Below are positions 1 through 8,495 of a stretch of 64,000 nt of DNA, in pieces. Source of the DNA: Rhizobium mongolense subsp. loessense (GTDB taxonomy: Bacteria; Pseudomonadota; Alphaproteobacteria; Rhizobiales; Rhizobiaceae). The notes under the pieces were generated by a model. That model ran no database searches, had not been told where the DNA came from, and worked only from the letters and a program-made list of their open reading frames with translations. Every line of letters begins with the position of its first letter. Positions within the stretch are counted from its first letter, which is position 1. Position numbers and translations under genes: made by a program. The DNA lies in the NCBI RefSeq assembly GCF_900099775.1, contig NZ_FMTM01000007.1:124001-188000 (forward strand), written 5' to 3'.

Positions 1-414
1 CCCCCCACCCCGCCGCCAATGCCGACGGAAGAGGACGGCGCAGTTGCCGCCTCTCTCGATGCACTGATGCAATCCCGCGAGATCTATCGAGATCCCGAGC
101 TCAACCTTAACCGCATTGCGCGAAAGATGAGCCTGCCTGCCCGCCGCGTATCGATTGCCGTCAACCGCATCCACGGCGTCAGCGTCTCGCAATATGTCAA
201 TGAGTTTCGCATCCGTTCGGCCTGCGATCAACTGATCAAGACGGATGAACCGGTGACGCGCGTGATGTTCGATTCCGGCTTCATCAGCAAATCGAACTTC
301 AATCGCGAGTTCCTGCGCGTGACCGGCACGAGCCCGACCGACTTCCGGCGGCGGCGCGTCAGCGGCATGGCTGACACCGCTGATGCGAAATCGCCGGCTT
401 TTGTGTCACGGTGA
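1..414 (+). CDS. AraC-family transcriptional regulator, C-terminal part (5' end outside window)
   Basis: The reading frame is open from the first base, so the true start probably lies upstream and only the DNA-binding half is visible. The protein carries two helix-turn-helix units typical of AraC/XylS proteins: an LNRIARKMSLPARRV stretch for the first helix pair, then the diagnostic SGFISKSNFNREFLRVTGTS signature of the second, followed by P-DFRRRR. The tail after the second motif is short. The effector domain that would show the ligand is not in the window. It reads toward the downstream PLP-enzyme gene 70 bases away, but regulation of that gene is only inference from position. The family call is secure; target and ligand are unknown. 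Confidence 0.85.
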   Translation, partial: PPTPPPMPTEEDGAVAASLDALMQSREIYRDPELNLNRIARKMSLPARRVSIAVNRIHGVSVSQYVNEFRIRSACDQLIKTDEPVTRVMFDSGFISKSNFNREFLRVTGTSPTDFRRRRVSGMADTADAKSPAFVSR

Positions 415-484
415 CAAAGTCTCCGTTCACAAGTGAAGGCGAGCATCATATTCATGGATGAACCATCAGCCGAAAGAGCTCATA

Positions 485-1459
485 ATGGCCAGCATTGAAA
501 TGATCGTCGCCGCTCGCGCCCGTCTCCGGGGCCATGCACGGCGAACGCCGCTTCTTTCCTCCCCATTCCTCAACGAAATCGCCCGAAGGCAGGTCTTCGT
601 GAAGGCGGAATGTCTGCAGCATTCGGGCTCGTTCAAGTTCCGCGGCGGCTGGTCGGCCGTTTCCGGCCTTGATCCTACAGTGCGGGCGAAAGGCGTTATC
701 GCCTTTTCGTCCGGCAACCACGCGCAGGGCGTTGCCCTTGCCGCAAAGCTTCACGGCATTCCCTCCGTTATCATCATGCCGTCCGACGCGCCGTCGCTGA
801 AGATCGACAATACCCGCGCTTTCGGTGCCGAAGTGGTGCTTTACGACCGCGTAAATGGGGATCGCGATGCGATCGGTGACCGGTTTTCGGCTGAGCGCGG
901 CCTCACTCTGATCAGGCCTTTCGACGAGCCGCTGGTGATTGCCGGCCAGGGCACGACCGGGCTTGAAATTGCCGAACAGGCAGAAGAGGAAGGCGTGAAG
1001 TCGGCAGAAGTCCTTGTTCCCTGCGGCGGAGGCGGGCTGGCGTCCGGCATCGCTCTGGCGCTCGAAGCAAGTGCGCCGGGCTTCACCGTGCGGCCCTGCG
1101 AGCCGAAAGACTTCGACGACACCACGCGTTCACTGGCCTCCGGCAGAATCGAACGCAATTGGGCGATGACGGGCACGATCTGCGATGCGATCATGACACC
1201 GGAACCCGGCAAGATCACCTTCCCGATCCTGCAGAGGCTCGCAGGCGCGGGCATCGTCGTCACCGACGAAGAGGCACTGCGCGCCATGGCGCTCGCATTC
1301 AAACGGCTGAAGATCGTCGTCGAGCCCGGAGGGGCGGTTGCGCTTGCCGCTGCGCTCTTCCATGGTGACGCCCTCGAAAGCGACAACGTCATCGCGGTGA
1401 CCTCGGGCGGCAATGTCGATGCGGATATCTTTGCCACCGCTCTCGAGAAATACGGCTAG
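485..1459 (+). CDS. Threonine/serine dehydratase family PLP enzyme
   Basis: Fold-type II PLP enzyme of about 324 residues, the usual length for catabolic threonine dehydratase or serine racemase relatives without an ACT regulatory domain. The cofactor lysine lies in SGSFKFRGG near residue 50, the substrate loop is SSGNHAQGVA, and the glycine-rich phosphate loop is PCGGGGLASG. The likely reaction is deamination of L-threonine or L-serine to a 2-oxo acid and ammonia, in the cytoplasm. An in-frame ATG lies 27 bases upstream at 458, but the ATG at 485 is preceded by an AAAGAG ribosome site, and MASIEMIVAAR is a natural start. The exact substrate cannot be told from sequence: threonine, serine and hydroxyaspartate enzymes look alike. 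Confidence 0.85.
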   Translation: MASIEMIVAARARLRGHARRTPLLSSPFLNEIARRQVFVKAECLQHSGSFKFRGGWSAVSGLDPTVRAKGVIAFSSGNHAQGVALAAKLHGIPSVIIMPSDAPSLKIDNTRAFGAEVVLYDRVNGDRDAIGDRFSAERGLTLIRPFDEPLVIAGQGTTGLEIAEQAEEEGVKSAEVLVPCGGGGLASGIALALEASAPGFTVRPCEPKDFDDTTRSLASGRIERNWAMTGTICDAIMTPEPGKITFPILQRLAGAGIVVTDEEALRAMALAFKRLKIVVEPGGAVALAAALFHGDALESDNVIAVTSGGNVDADIFATALEKYG

Positions 1460-1476
1460 GCCAGCGAAGTCATCGC

Positions 1477-2394
1477 CTACTGATTGTCCGATACGCGTTG
1501 CGGCATAAAATCCGTGATCGCCTCGCCTACCGCCCGCAGCAAGATCGAAGCGAGCCGTGCCGTCGCCGGATCAGGGTCAGCTTCCGCGCGGTGAAGCACA
1601 AGGCCCAGCGACGGCAGTGCCGGCAATCCAAGTTCCGCAGGCTTCAGCGGCCTGACCTTTGCCGGCAAGCCGATCGGCGTGCGTATTGTCACGCCCAACC
1701 CGGCCGCGGTTGCAGCCCAAAGCCCGCCGAGGCTCGGGCTGACGAAGGCAAGCCGCCAGGCAATATTGGCCCTGTCCAGCGCATTCGTCGCGGCGGTTCG
1801 CAGGAGGCACGGCGCCTCCAGCGAGGCAAGTGGCAGCGGCTCGCCGCTTGCGGCGTTCCAGCCGGGCTCACCTGCGGCAGGACCGATCCAGCGCATCGGC
1901 ACCTCGCCGATCTTTTCGCAATGGGCGGTCAGCGTCGCATCGCTCCAAGCAAGCGCCAGATCGAGTTTTCCCGTTGTGACCCGCTCGAGGAGTTCCGCGT
2001 TGCGAACGACTCGCGCCTCGATCCGCACCTTTGGATGGGCGCGAGCGAAACGGCCGAGAACATCGGGAAGCAGATTTTCACCGAAGTCCTCTTGCAGGCC
2101 AAGCCGGACCCAGCCTTCCAACTCGACGCTTTGGACGGCCACTGCCGCTTCGTCGTTAAGTTCAAGCAACCGTCGGGCATAAGCGAGCATCGTCTCGCCC
2201 GCCTCCGTCAACGCCAGGCCACGGCCCGCCTTGCGGAATATTGGCGTACCCGCCTGCTCCTCGAGTTTCTTGAGCTGTGCACTGACGGCCGAGGTTGAGC
2301 GCCCAAGCCGATCCGCCGCCTTTGCAAAGTTCCCGAGTTCCATTCCAGTCGCGAAGGTTCGCAGCACATCGAGGTCGAAGACCATCCTACGCAT
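1477..2394 (-). CDS. LysR-family transcriptional regulator
   Basis: Protein of about 305 residues with an N-terminal winged helix-turn-helix (FAKAADRLGRSTSAVSAQLK), followed by the LEEQAG linker helix and a periplasmic-binding-like effector domain. This is standard LysR architecture and length. The ATG at 2394 has an AGGA box seven bases upstream; a second in-frame ATG nine bases later is possible. It is transcribed away from the tautomerase-DUF4865 pair across a 115-base gap, the classic LysR arrangement in which the regulator controls its divergent neighbours. The effector is unknown. The stop lies 17 bases from the convergent dehydratase stop. Confidence 0.9.
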   Translation of the reverse strand: MRRMVFDLDVLRTFATGMELGNFAKAADRLGRSTSAVSAQLKKLEEQAGTPIFRKAGRGLALTEAGETMLAYARRLLELNDEAAVAVQSVELEGWVRLGLQEDFGENLLPDVLGRFARAHPKVRIEARVVRNAELLERVTTGKLDLALAWSDATLTAHCEKIGEVPMRWIGPAAGEPGWNAASGEPLPLASLEAPCLLRTAATNALDRANIAWRLAFVSPSLGGLWAATAAGLGVTIRTPIGLPAKVRPLKPAELGLPALPSLGLVLHRAEADPDPATARLASILLRAVGEAITDFMPQRVSDNQ

Positions 2395-2509
2395 CGCTTA
2401 ATCCTGTTTTTCAGGACATTTAGTCCATAAAATTCTGATTTTCTGCATCACCGTGGCGTGCGAGAATTATGAAGTCAAGGTTGGATTAGCAAGGAAAAGG
2501 AGGCTCCAA
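2395..2509. promoter_or_regulatory. Divergent promoter/operator region between LysR gene and tautomerase gene
   Basis: This 115-base gap is noticeably AT-richer than the flanking genes and must hold both promoters. It contains a short inverted repeat, CCTG-N5-CAGG, right beside the LysR start, and an AT-rich stretch next to it. LysR proteins bind T-N11-A palindromes in such gaps; no single site can be assigned with confidence. A strong AAGGAAAAGGAGG ribosome site for the tautomerase occupies the right edge. Confidence 0.4.
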
Positions 2510-2938
2510 ATGCCTTTCGTTCGAATCTCTCTGCTGAAAGGCAAGTCGCCGGATTATCTCCGTGCGCTCTCAGACAACATCCATCGTGCCATGGTCGAGA
2601 CGTTCGACGTGCCTCCGAATGACCGCTTTCAGGTCATTCATCAGCATGAGCCTGGTGAACTGATCTTCGACCGCCACTATCTCGGGGGCCTGCGTTCGGA
2701 CGATTTCGTGCTCTTTTCCATCACCGCGGGCAAGCCCCGCACGACCGGGATGCGCAAGGCTTTTTACCGGCGTGCGGCCGATCTGCTCGGACAATCTCCA
2801 GGCCTGAGGCCTGAAGATTTGATGATCGTGGTCAATACCACCTCTCCGGAAGAATGGTCCTTCGCAAATGGCGAAGCCTCGATGACGGAACCAGACTGGC
2901 AAATCCGAGCGCTCGCGCCCATGGAGCCATCCCGATGA
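2510..2938 (+). CDS. Tautomerase-family protein (4-oxalocrotonate tautomerase-like)
   Basis: Protein of about 142 residues beginning MPFVRISLLKGKSPDYL. In this superfamily the proline after the initiator methionine acts as the catalytic base once methionine is removed. The length fits the long, fused-type tautomerases (two beta-alpha-beta units) rather than the 60-residue monomers. The start was set at 2510 because the strong AAGGAGG ribosome site lies just upstream and because it places Pro at position 2; the longer frame from 2453 would bury the proline. The stop overlaps the next gene's start (ATGA), so the two are translationally coupled. The substrate is unknown; the LysR-tautomerase-DUF4865 grouping suggests catabolism or detoxification of a small oxo-acid or aromatic product. 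Confidence 0.85.
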   Translation: MPFVRISLLKGKSPDYLRALSDNIHRAMVETFDVPPNDRFQVIHQHEPGELIFDRHYLGGLRSDDFVLFSITAGKPRTTGMRKAFYRRAADLLGQSPGLRPEDLMIVVNTTSPEEWSFANGEASMTEPDWQIRALAPMEPSR

Positions 2939-3483
2939 TCGCCATGCAATACAGCTTCACGCTGCCGGCGGATTACGACATGACGATCATCGATCGCCGG
3001 ATCCACGACAAAGGGCCAATGCTGGACGGCTTTTCGAATCTTGGATTCAAGGCCTACCTCAGCGCTCGCAAGGGCGAATTCGGCAGCCGGGAGAACCTCT
3101 ATGCTCCATTTTATCTTTGGAAGCAGCCGGAAGGCGCCAGCGATTTCCTCACCGGAGCCGGTTTCGAAGGGCTAACGCAGTCATTCGGTTGGCCGCAGGT
3201 AAGGCACTGGATGGTATGGAATGCCGAGGTCGCGGACTTGCGAGATGCAAAGTTCGCAAGCTGCGATATCCTGCCGATTCCTGCCTACGCGCCGCTGGCC
3301 GAAATGCGCAAGGAGGAGGTCACGCGGTCAGATGCTGAAGCGGCACGACGCGGCGTTCTGGCCTCGATATCGGGCTTCGAGCCGTCCGGCTGGAGCCTTG
3401 TGCGCTTCACGCTTTATCGCGACATGCCGTTGACCTCCAACGGAGACCAGATCTACCGCGTCGGTCATGTCTCCTTGCCGTAG
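2935..3483 (+). CDS. DUF4865 family protein
   Basis: Protein of about 182 residues starting MIAMQYSFTLPADYDM, which I recognise as the DUF4865 family. No catalytic motif is evident and no membrane segment or signal peptide is visible. It is rich in Trp/Phe/Tyr in the middle (APFYLWKQPEG; WPQVRHWMVW), suggesting a compact alpha/beta fold that may bind an aromatic or hydrophobic ligand. The ATG overlaps the tautomerase stop in an ATGA, so both are made from one message and probably act on the same pathway. Function is unknown for the family. The stop meets the LysE gene tail to tail with one base between. Confidence 0.75.
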   Translation: MIAMQYSFTLPADYDMTIIDRRIHDKGPMLDGFSNLGFKAYLSARKGEFGSRENLYAPFYLWKQPEGASDFLTGAGFEGLTQSFGWPQVRHWMVWNAEVADLRDAKFASCDILPIPAYAPLAEMRKEEVTRSDAEAARRGVLASISGFEPSGWSLVRFTLYRDMPLTSNGDQIYRVGHVSLP

Positions 3484-3484
3484 G

Positions 3485-4120
3485 TCAGGTGGTCGCGCGC
3501 CGATAAAATGCCAATGATCCGGCAAGCGCGATGAGTGCGCCGCCGCTGATACGGTCAAGCCACATGGCGCCGGAATTCTTGAGCAGGCGGACAGCCTGCG
3601 AGCCGAAGGCGGCGTATCCGAACATGATCACGAAATCGATCGAGGCGAAGATGACGGCAAGCACCGCATACTGAGCAGGCTGCGGCAGTGCAGGATCGAT
3701 GAACTGCGGCAGGAAGGCCGAGAAGAACAGGTAGCCCTTGGGATTCGTCACTGCCACCATGAAGCTTTTCAGCCCGATCGCAAAGGCTGAAGCGGCGCCG
3801 CCGGGGCTTTCCACCTTCATTGCCGTTTCGATCGTCCCTTGAGAGCGCAGCATCATGATGCCGAGAAAGGCAAGATAGGCGGCACCCAAATATTTCAGCA
3901 CGGAGAACCAGAATTCGGAGGCCGCAAGCAGCGCACCGAGGCCGATCGCCACAGCGCCGATCAGAACGAAATCCGAAAGCACGGCACCCAGCATGCCGGC
4001 AATCGCCCGACGAGTGCCATAACGCGAACCGTTGGTCAGCGCCAGGAGCACTGTCGGCCCCGGCGTTGCGATACCCACAAAGGAAACCGCAGCGAAAGCA
4101 AGAAGCGTGACGATATCCAT
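3485..4120 (-). CDS. LysE-family amino-acid exporter
   Basis: Integral membrane protein of about 211 residues with five to six hydrophobic segments and the family N-terminal signature GIATPGPTVLLALTNGSRYG. LysE/RhtB proteins export amino acids or related compounds across the inner membrane using the proton gradient. The start was moved to 4120 because GGAGGG lies seven bases before that ATG; the longer reading frame has no support. The gene lies downstream of pyruvate kinase on the same strand with a 118-base gap. The substrate cannot be read from the sequence. Confidence 0.88.
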   Translation of the reverse strand: MDIVTLLAFAAVSFVGIATPGPTVLLALTNGSRYGTRRAIAGMLGAVLSDFVLIGAVAIGLGALLAASEFWFSVLKYLGAAYLAFLGIMMLRSQGTIETAMKVESPGGAASAFAIGLKSFMVAVTNPKGYLFFSAFLPQFIDPALPQPAQYAVLAVIFASIDFVIMFGYAAFGSQAVRLLKNSGAMWLDRISGGALIALAGSLAFYRRATT

Positions 4121-4238
4121 AAGTCCCTCCAGAGCTCGGATATCGGAAGCTTGCATTTGCCGGGAAAGCGATCAAGCCGAAAACGAAAAGCCCGTTTCCT
4201 TCCGAGGCAGCGAGCTGGTTCAAGCCAACGCGAACGGA

Positions 4239-5678
4239 TCACATGCCGCTTTGGCCGTCCGAACCGATATAGGCGATGCGGAGCATGTTGGTGGCGCCCG
4301 GCGTTCCGAGCGGCACGCCGGCCGAAATGATGATACGGTCGCCCGGCTTGCCGAAACCCTCACCGGCGACGATGCGGCAGGCCCGGTTGACCATGTCGTC
4401 GAGATCGGTCGCGTCATGCGTGACGACACAGTGCAGGCCCCAGACGATCGCCAGCCGGCGGGCTGTCTTGATGATCGGCGAGAGCGCCAGAACCGGCACC
4501 TGCGGGCGCTCGCGCGAAGCGCGCAGGCCGGTGGTGCCGGACGAGGTGTAACAGACGATCGCGGAAAGCTTCAGCGTCTCGGCAATTTGGCGGGCGGCGA
4601 GCGAAATCGCATCGGCACCGGTTGCTTCCGGCTGGGCGCGCTGGGCGTAGATGATGCCCGGATAATGCGGTTCGCGCTCGATGGCACTGGCAATCGACGC
4701 CATTGTCGCAACGGCTTCGACCGGATAGTCGCCCGAGGCGGATTCAGCCGAAAGCATGACGGCATCCGCGCCTTCGAAAACGGCGGTCGCGACGTCCGAG
4801 ACTTCGGCGCGTGTCGGCACCGGCGCGGAGATCATCGATTCCAGCATCTGGGTCGCGACGACGACCGGCTTGCCGGAGCGGCGGCAGGCACGGATCAGCT
4901 GTTTTTGGATGCCCGGAACGGATTCGAGCGGCATCTCGACGCCGAGATCGCCGCGGGCGACCATCAAGGCATCCGAGAGTTCGATGATTTCTTCGATGCG
5001 CTCGATTGCCTGCGGCTTCTCGATCTTCGACATCAGGCCGACCCGACCTCTGGCGATCTTGCGGACCTCCGCGAGATCTTCCGGGCGCTGGACGAAAGAC
5101 AGCGCGACCCAGTCGACGTCATCGGTCGCCAGAACGGCATCGAGATCGGTACGGTCCTTGTCCGTCAGAACACCGACGCCGAGCAGGGTGTCGGGAAGGC
5201 TGATGCCCTTGCGGTCCGAGATCTTCGTGCCGGAAATGACCGTCGTTACGATGCTCTTGCCGTCGCATTTTTCGGCGCGCAATGCGAGCTTGCCATCATC
5301 GATCAGCAGACGGTGGCCGGGCTTGACGGCTTCGAGAATTTCCGGATGCGGCAGGAAGACACGGCTTGCATCGCCGGGTGTGTCATTGTCGTCGAGCGTA
5401 AAGGTCTGGCCCGGCTTTAGTTCAACCTTGGTTTCCGCAAACTTGCCGACACGAAGCTTCGGCCCCTGCAAATCGGCCAGGATGCCGATCGGACGGCCGG
5501 AGCGGGCCTCGACGGCGCGAATACGCTGGATCAGAGTGCGCATCAGATCATGGCTTGCATGGCTCATGTTGATACGGAAAACGTCGGCACCAGCCTGGTG
5601 CAGCTTTTCGATCATCGCTTCTTCGCTCGAGGCGGGGCCGAGCGTCGCGAGGATTTTCACTTTGCGGTTACGCTTCAT
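4239..5678 (-). CDS. pyk: Pyruvate kinase
   Basis: Protein of about 479 residues, the normal length for bacterial pyruvate kinase, which transfers phosphate from phosphoenolpyruvate to ADP in the last step of glycolysis. Visible landmarks are the N-terminal ILATLGPAS, the INMSHA loop, the catalytic-lysine strand LMSKIEKPQA, and the Mg-binding helix LMVARGDLGVEMP. The B domain lies around residues 70-170 and the C-terminal effector domain ends the protein. The start is the ATG that shares one base with the stop of the upstream DUF1036 gene (TGATG); a TTG three bases earlier is in frame. It is the only glycolytic gene here. Confidence 0.96.
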   Translation of the reverse strand: MKRNRKVKILATLGPASSEEAMIEKLHQAGADVFRINMSHASHDLMRTLIQRIRAVEARSGRPIGILADLQGPKLRVGKFAETKVELKPGQTFTLDDNDTPGDASRVFLPHPEILEAVKPGHRLLIDDGKLALRAEKCDGKSIVTTVISGTKISDRKGISLPDTLLGVGVLTDKDRTDLDAVLATDDVDWVALSFVQRPEDLAEVRKIARGRVGLMSKIEKPQAIERIEEIIELSDALMVARGDLGVEMPLESVPGIQKQLIRACRRSGKPVVVATQMLESMISAPVPTRAEVSDVATAVFEGADAVMLSAESASGDYPVEAVATMASIASAIEREPHYPGIIYAQRAQPEATGADAISLAARQIAETLKLSAIVCYTSSGTTGLRASRERPQVPVLALSPIIKTARRLAIVWGLHCVVTHDATDLDDMVNRACRIVAGEGFGKPGDRIIISAGVPLGTPGATNMLRIAYIGSDGQSGM

Positions 5679-6145
5679 CAATTCGGACTTTCTTGCGTGC
5701 CGGGAGTATCGGAAAGTTGGACCATCCAGCTGCCCTGGCGGCCCGTGTCATATTCCTTGAATCCCATCCTCTGATAACCGCGGGCATAGCAGTCCTGCAC
5801 GCCCGCGATCTTGAACTCGTTTTCCGCTACGCACATCTGGATGTCACCCGTCCAACGTCCCCCCCGGGCGGCATCCTCTGCGTAGAGGTAATAGTATCGC
5901 GACTGCAATTCTCCTTCGATCAGCGTCGCGCAGGTCGTTGCCGGGACCTGCCACCAGCCTTCAGTGATCCACCCGTCCTTGGCACGGTATCCAATCGCCA
6001 CACCCACAAGGTTCTGCGTGCCGTTGCAGACGCGAAAATCGGCGCGGGCAACATCGGCAGCGAAAAACGGTGAAAGGGCAGCGAATGCAAACAAGGCGAA
6101 ACGGGCAATCCCGGACCGGGTGAGGAAACTTGGTGCGGCTTGCAT
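5678..6145 (-). CDS. DUF1036 family exported protein
   Basis: Protein of about 155 residues with an N-terminal signal peptide (basic MQAAPSFLTRSG, a hydrophobic core, then an A-x-A-like site near VARA). The mature part begins with the DUF1036 signature DFRVCNGTQNLVGVAIGY and contains several cysteines (CNG, TTCATL, CVAE, DCYARG) that could form periplasmic disulfides. Family function is unknown. It overlaps pyk by one base, an arrangement I recall as common in Rhizobiales, so it probably shares the pyk message. The ATG at 6145 is preferred over the in-frame GTG six bases upstream. Confidence 0.85.
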   Translation of the reverse strand: MQAAPSFLTRSGIARFALFAFAALSPFFAADVARADFRVCNGTQNLVGVAIGYRAKDGWITEGWWQVPATTCATLIEGELQSRYYYLYAEDAARGGRWTGDIQMCVAENEFKIAGVQDCYARGYQRMGFKEYDTGRQGSWMVQLSDTPGTQESPN

Positions 6146-6342
6146 CAACACGGCTTCCGAATGGCTCCCACGGTTATTCGTTGTCCGTGCCTTCTTGCGC
6201 CGCCATCAAACGAATGTCAACGCGATGCTAATCGATTATATTCCTTTCATAACCTGCTCGTGATCACTGACTTGCCCTGGGCTGGGGCGCATTGCGCTTG
6301 AACCTGCAGCATGTGCATGCGATCAGTGACGGCGAGCGCCAA

Positions 6343-7155
6343 ATGACGATCGGCAATTCCCTGATGAATCCCTTCCAATCCTTCGAAATTCTACCTGGAA
6401 ATCATGACAGCGGCATGGTGATTCTGGGCGATCACGCGATGAACCGCCTGCCGGAACGGTATGGTAGGCTCGGGCTTCCCGAATCCGCCTTCTCCCGCCA
6501 TATCGCCTATGACATAGGCATAGAAGGCCTGGTGCGGGGGCTTTCCGCGAGGCTGGGGGTTCCGGCCGTTCTTGGCGGCTTTTCGCGGCTTCTAATCGAC
6601 CCGAACCGCGGCGAAGACGACCCGACGCTGGTCATGAAGATTTCCGACGGCGCGATCATTCCTGGCAATCATCCGATCACGGATGAGGAGTGGAACTACC
6701 GCATCGAGGCGTTCCACCGCCCCTATCACAGTGCCGTCTCCAAGACGATCGACAAGGTCGCCAACGCGAGCGGCAACGCGCCGCTCGTGCTCTCGCTTCA
6801 TTCCTATACGCCTGCCTGGAAAGGCGTACCGCGACCATGGCATGCCGCCGTCCTCTGGGACAGCGACCACCGCGCCGTCGCCCCTCTGCTTGACATGCTG
6901 AGCCGCGATCCCGATCTGATGGTCGGTGACAACGAACCGTATGACGGCGCACTCAAAGGCGATACGATGTACCGGCACTGCATGGTCACCGGCATACCGC
7001 ATGCGCTGCTCGAGATCCGTCAGGACCTGATTGGAAACGAGGCCGGCATTTGCGAATGGGCCGAACGCCTGGCTCCGATCTTCGCGGCCATGAATGCCGA
7101 TCCGGCCCTGCATAAATACAATGTCCATGTGTCGCGCACCGGCCCTTACGAATGA
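6343..7155 (+). CDS. N-formylglutamate amidohydrolase family protein (first copy)
   Basis: Protein of about 270 residues of the FGase family, zinc enzymes that cleave N-formyl-L-glutamate to formate and glutamate at the end of histidine breakdown. Visible motifs include the N-terminal EILPGNHDSG, a central LVLSLHSYTPAW (an H-S dyad at a metal-binding position) and HALLEIRQDLIG near the end. No hut genes are next to it, so a role in histidine use is not shown, and related members act on other N-acyl or amide substrates. ATG 6343 has a weak GGCGAG box; another ATG lies 21 bases further in. Its stop is 11 bases before the DUF1244 gene, so the two are probably cotranscribed. A paralogue lies at 44011-44892. 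Confidence 0.85.
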   Translation: MTIGNSLMNPFQSFEILPGNHDSGMVILGDHAMNRLPERYGRLGLPESAFSRHIAYDIGIEGLVRGLSARLGVPAVLGGFSRLLIDPNRGEDDPTLVMKISDGAIIPGNHPITDEEWNYRIEAFHRPYHSAVSKTIDKVANASGNAPLVLSLHSYTPAWKGVPRPWHAAVLWDSDHRAVAPLLDMLSRDPDLMVGDNEPYDGALKGDTMYRHCMVTGIPHALLEIRQDLIGNEAGICEWAERLAPIFAAMNADPALHKYNVHVSRTGPYE

Positions 7156-7166
7156 AGGAAAGCGAG

Positions 7167-7472
7167 ATGACCGCACTCAGCAAGAAACAGCAGACCGAAT
7201 TCGAAGCTGCCGCCTTCCGCCGCCTTGTCGCGCATTTGCGCGAACGGACCGATGTTCAGAATGTCGACCTGATGAATCTCGCGGGTTTTTGCCGCAACTG
7301 CCTATCGAACTGGTATCGCCAAGCCGCCGAGGCCGAGGGCGTGCCGCTGTCGAAGGACGAATCGCGCGAGATCGTGTACGGCATGCCCTATGAAGACTGG
7401 AAAAACCTGCACCAGACCGAGGCCTCGGACGCACAAAAATCTGCATTTGAACTGAACAAGCCGCACAAATAG
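7167..7472 (+). CDS. DUF1244 family small protein
   Basis: Protein of about 101 residues that I recognise as DUF1244, a short alpha-helical family. The core reads NLAGFCRNCLSNWYRQAA and contains a CxxC pair and an aromatic cluster, then GMPYEDWKNLHQ. The start at 7167 has the clear site AAGGAAAGCGAG, whereas the in-frame ATG at 7152 overlaps the preceding stop. It probably forms an operon with the upstream amidohydrolase. Function is unknown; the CxxC suggests metal or redox chemistry but this is inference. Confidence 0.85.
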   Translation: MTALSKKQQTEFEAAAFRRLVAHLRERTDVQNVDLMNLAGFCRNCLSNWYRQAAEAEGVPLSKDESREIVYGMPYEDWKNLHQTEASDAQKSAFELNKPHK

Positions 7473-7563
7473 GTTCATGACGCCCGATTGGACTTGACCG
7501 CGGCGCCGCTTCGCGGCAGTCACTCCCCCACCGAATTCAAGACGAGAAAATCAGGAGAACACG

Positions 7564-7827
7564 ATGTCCGATGCTCATGGCGTCGCCCGCGATCAGCTTC
7601 GCGCTTTCATCGAGCGCATTGAACGGCTGGAAGAAGAAAAGAAGACCATCGCCGACGATATCAAGGACGTCTACGGCGAAGCAAAGGGCATGGGTTTCGA
7701 CACCAAGATCCTGAAGAAGGTCGTCGCCCTTCGCAAGAAGGACGAGCAAGAGCGCATGGAAGAGGAAGCCATCCTCGATACCTATCTGCACGCGCTCGGC
7801 ATGATCGAGTCCCCGCCGGAAGCCTGA
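7564..7827 (+). CDS. gapR: GapR-family chromosome-structuring protein (DUF2312)
   Basis: An 87-residue, highly charged, coiled-coil protein with the family core RIERLEEEKKTIADDIKDVY and VVALRKKDEQER. GapR, studied in Caulobacter, forms a clamp around overtwisted DNA ahead of replication and transcription forks and stimulates gyrase and topoisomerase IV. Length and sequence match closely. It is preceded by the ribosome site TCAGGAGAA and followed directly by a strong intrinsic terminator, so it is probably the last or only gene of its transcript. Confidence 0.93.
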   Translation: MSDAHGVARDQLRAFIERIERLEEEKKTIADDIKDVYGEAKGMGFDTKILKKVVALRKKDEQERMEEEAILDTYLHALGMIESPPEA

Positions 7828-7848
7828 GGATTGCCGTTGGCAGTTTTC

Positions 7849-7880
7849 AAAGCCGCCGGATTTACCCCGGCGGCTTTTTG
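7849..7880 (+). terminator. Intrinsic terminator of gapR
   Basis: An 11-base perfect stem, AAAGCCGCCGG paired with CCGGCGGCTTT, with a seven-base loop; the right arm runs into a short T tract. It begins 22 bases after the gapR stop. Confidence 0.9.
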
Positions 7881-8178
7881 AATCATGCTTTGGAATTAGC
7901 CCGCCGTTCTCCGGTTGTGCTTGCATCCGGCGCGATAATATCCCTCCGCCAGCATACTGGAGCCGCGTCCGGTTCCGCTTAATATTCAGTTATTTGATTT
8001 GATTGTAGCGAGCGGCTGCCGGTTTTCTCAACACTCTGCGCGTCGCGAGCACAATGCATGCGTTCCTATTCAGACATGCGCGAAGCCGCGAGCTTCGCTC
8101 ACTCCCATCCGGTGCTCGCATGGCGCCGAGATCAAAGCCGAAGGTGAAAATCAACCCTCCCCAGGAGGAACTCAGATC
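7881..8178. other. Gene-free stretch before the broken hydrolase
   Basis: About 300 bases with no credible reading frame. It presumably contains the old promoter and leader of the alpha/beta-hydrolase pseudogene, since an intact ribosome site (CCAGGAGGAACTC) still sits just before that gene's ATG. No other recognisable element was seen. Confidence 0.5.
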
Positions 8179-8473
8179 ATGTCGATGATGACCACGAAGG
8201 ACGGAACGGAGATTTTCTACAAGGATTGGGCAAGGGCCAGCCTATTCTTTTTCCCACGGCTGCCCGCTTTCGGCCGATGCCTGGGATGCGCAGATGGTCT
8301 TCTTCGGCAATAACGGCTACCGCGTCGTCGCACATGAGCGTCGCTGCCACGGCCGTTCGAGCCAGACCTGGGATGGCAACCACATGGACCAGTACGCCGA
8401 CGACCTGGCCGAACTGATCGAGAAGCTCGACCTCAAGGACCTCATCATGATCGGCCACTCCACGGGCGGCTGA
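8179..8473 (+). pseudogene. Truncated, twice-frameshifted alpha/beta hydrolase (chloroperoxidase/esterase-like)
   Basis: Reading three frames in succession restores an alpha/beta-hydrolase N-terminus: MSMMTTKDGTEIFYKDW in the first, GKGQPILF in the second, then HGCPLSADAWDAQMVFF through HERRCHGRSS to MIGHSTGG in the third. The breaks look like single-base losses in a GGG run near 8228-8230 and a TTTTT run near 8248-8252. The third frame then meets a stop right after the nucleophile elbow G-H-S-T-G-G, so about two thirds of the usual 275-residue protein, including the catalytic Asp and His, is missing. The good ribosome site is retained. This is a decaying gene; sequencing error at the homopolymers could explain the shifts but not the truncation. 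Confidence 0.85.
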
Positions 8474-8495
8474 AGGCTTGATCCTTCGGGCATCA

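Noticed and set aside
4032..5420. 462-codon open frame on the plus strand
   Set aside because: Antisense to pyruvate kinase; no domain and typical shadow composition.
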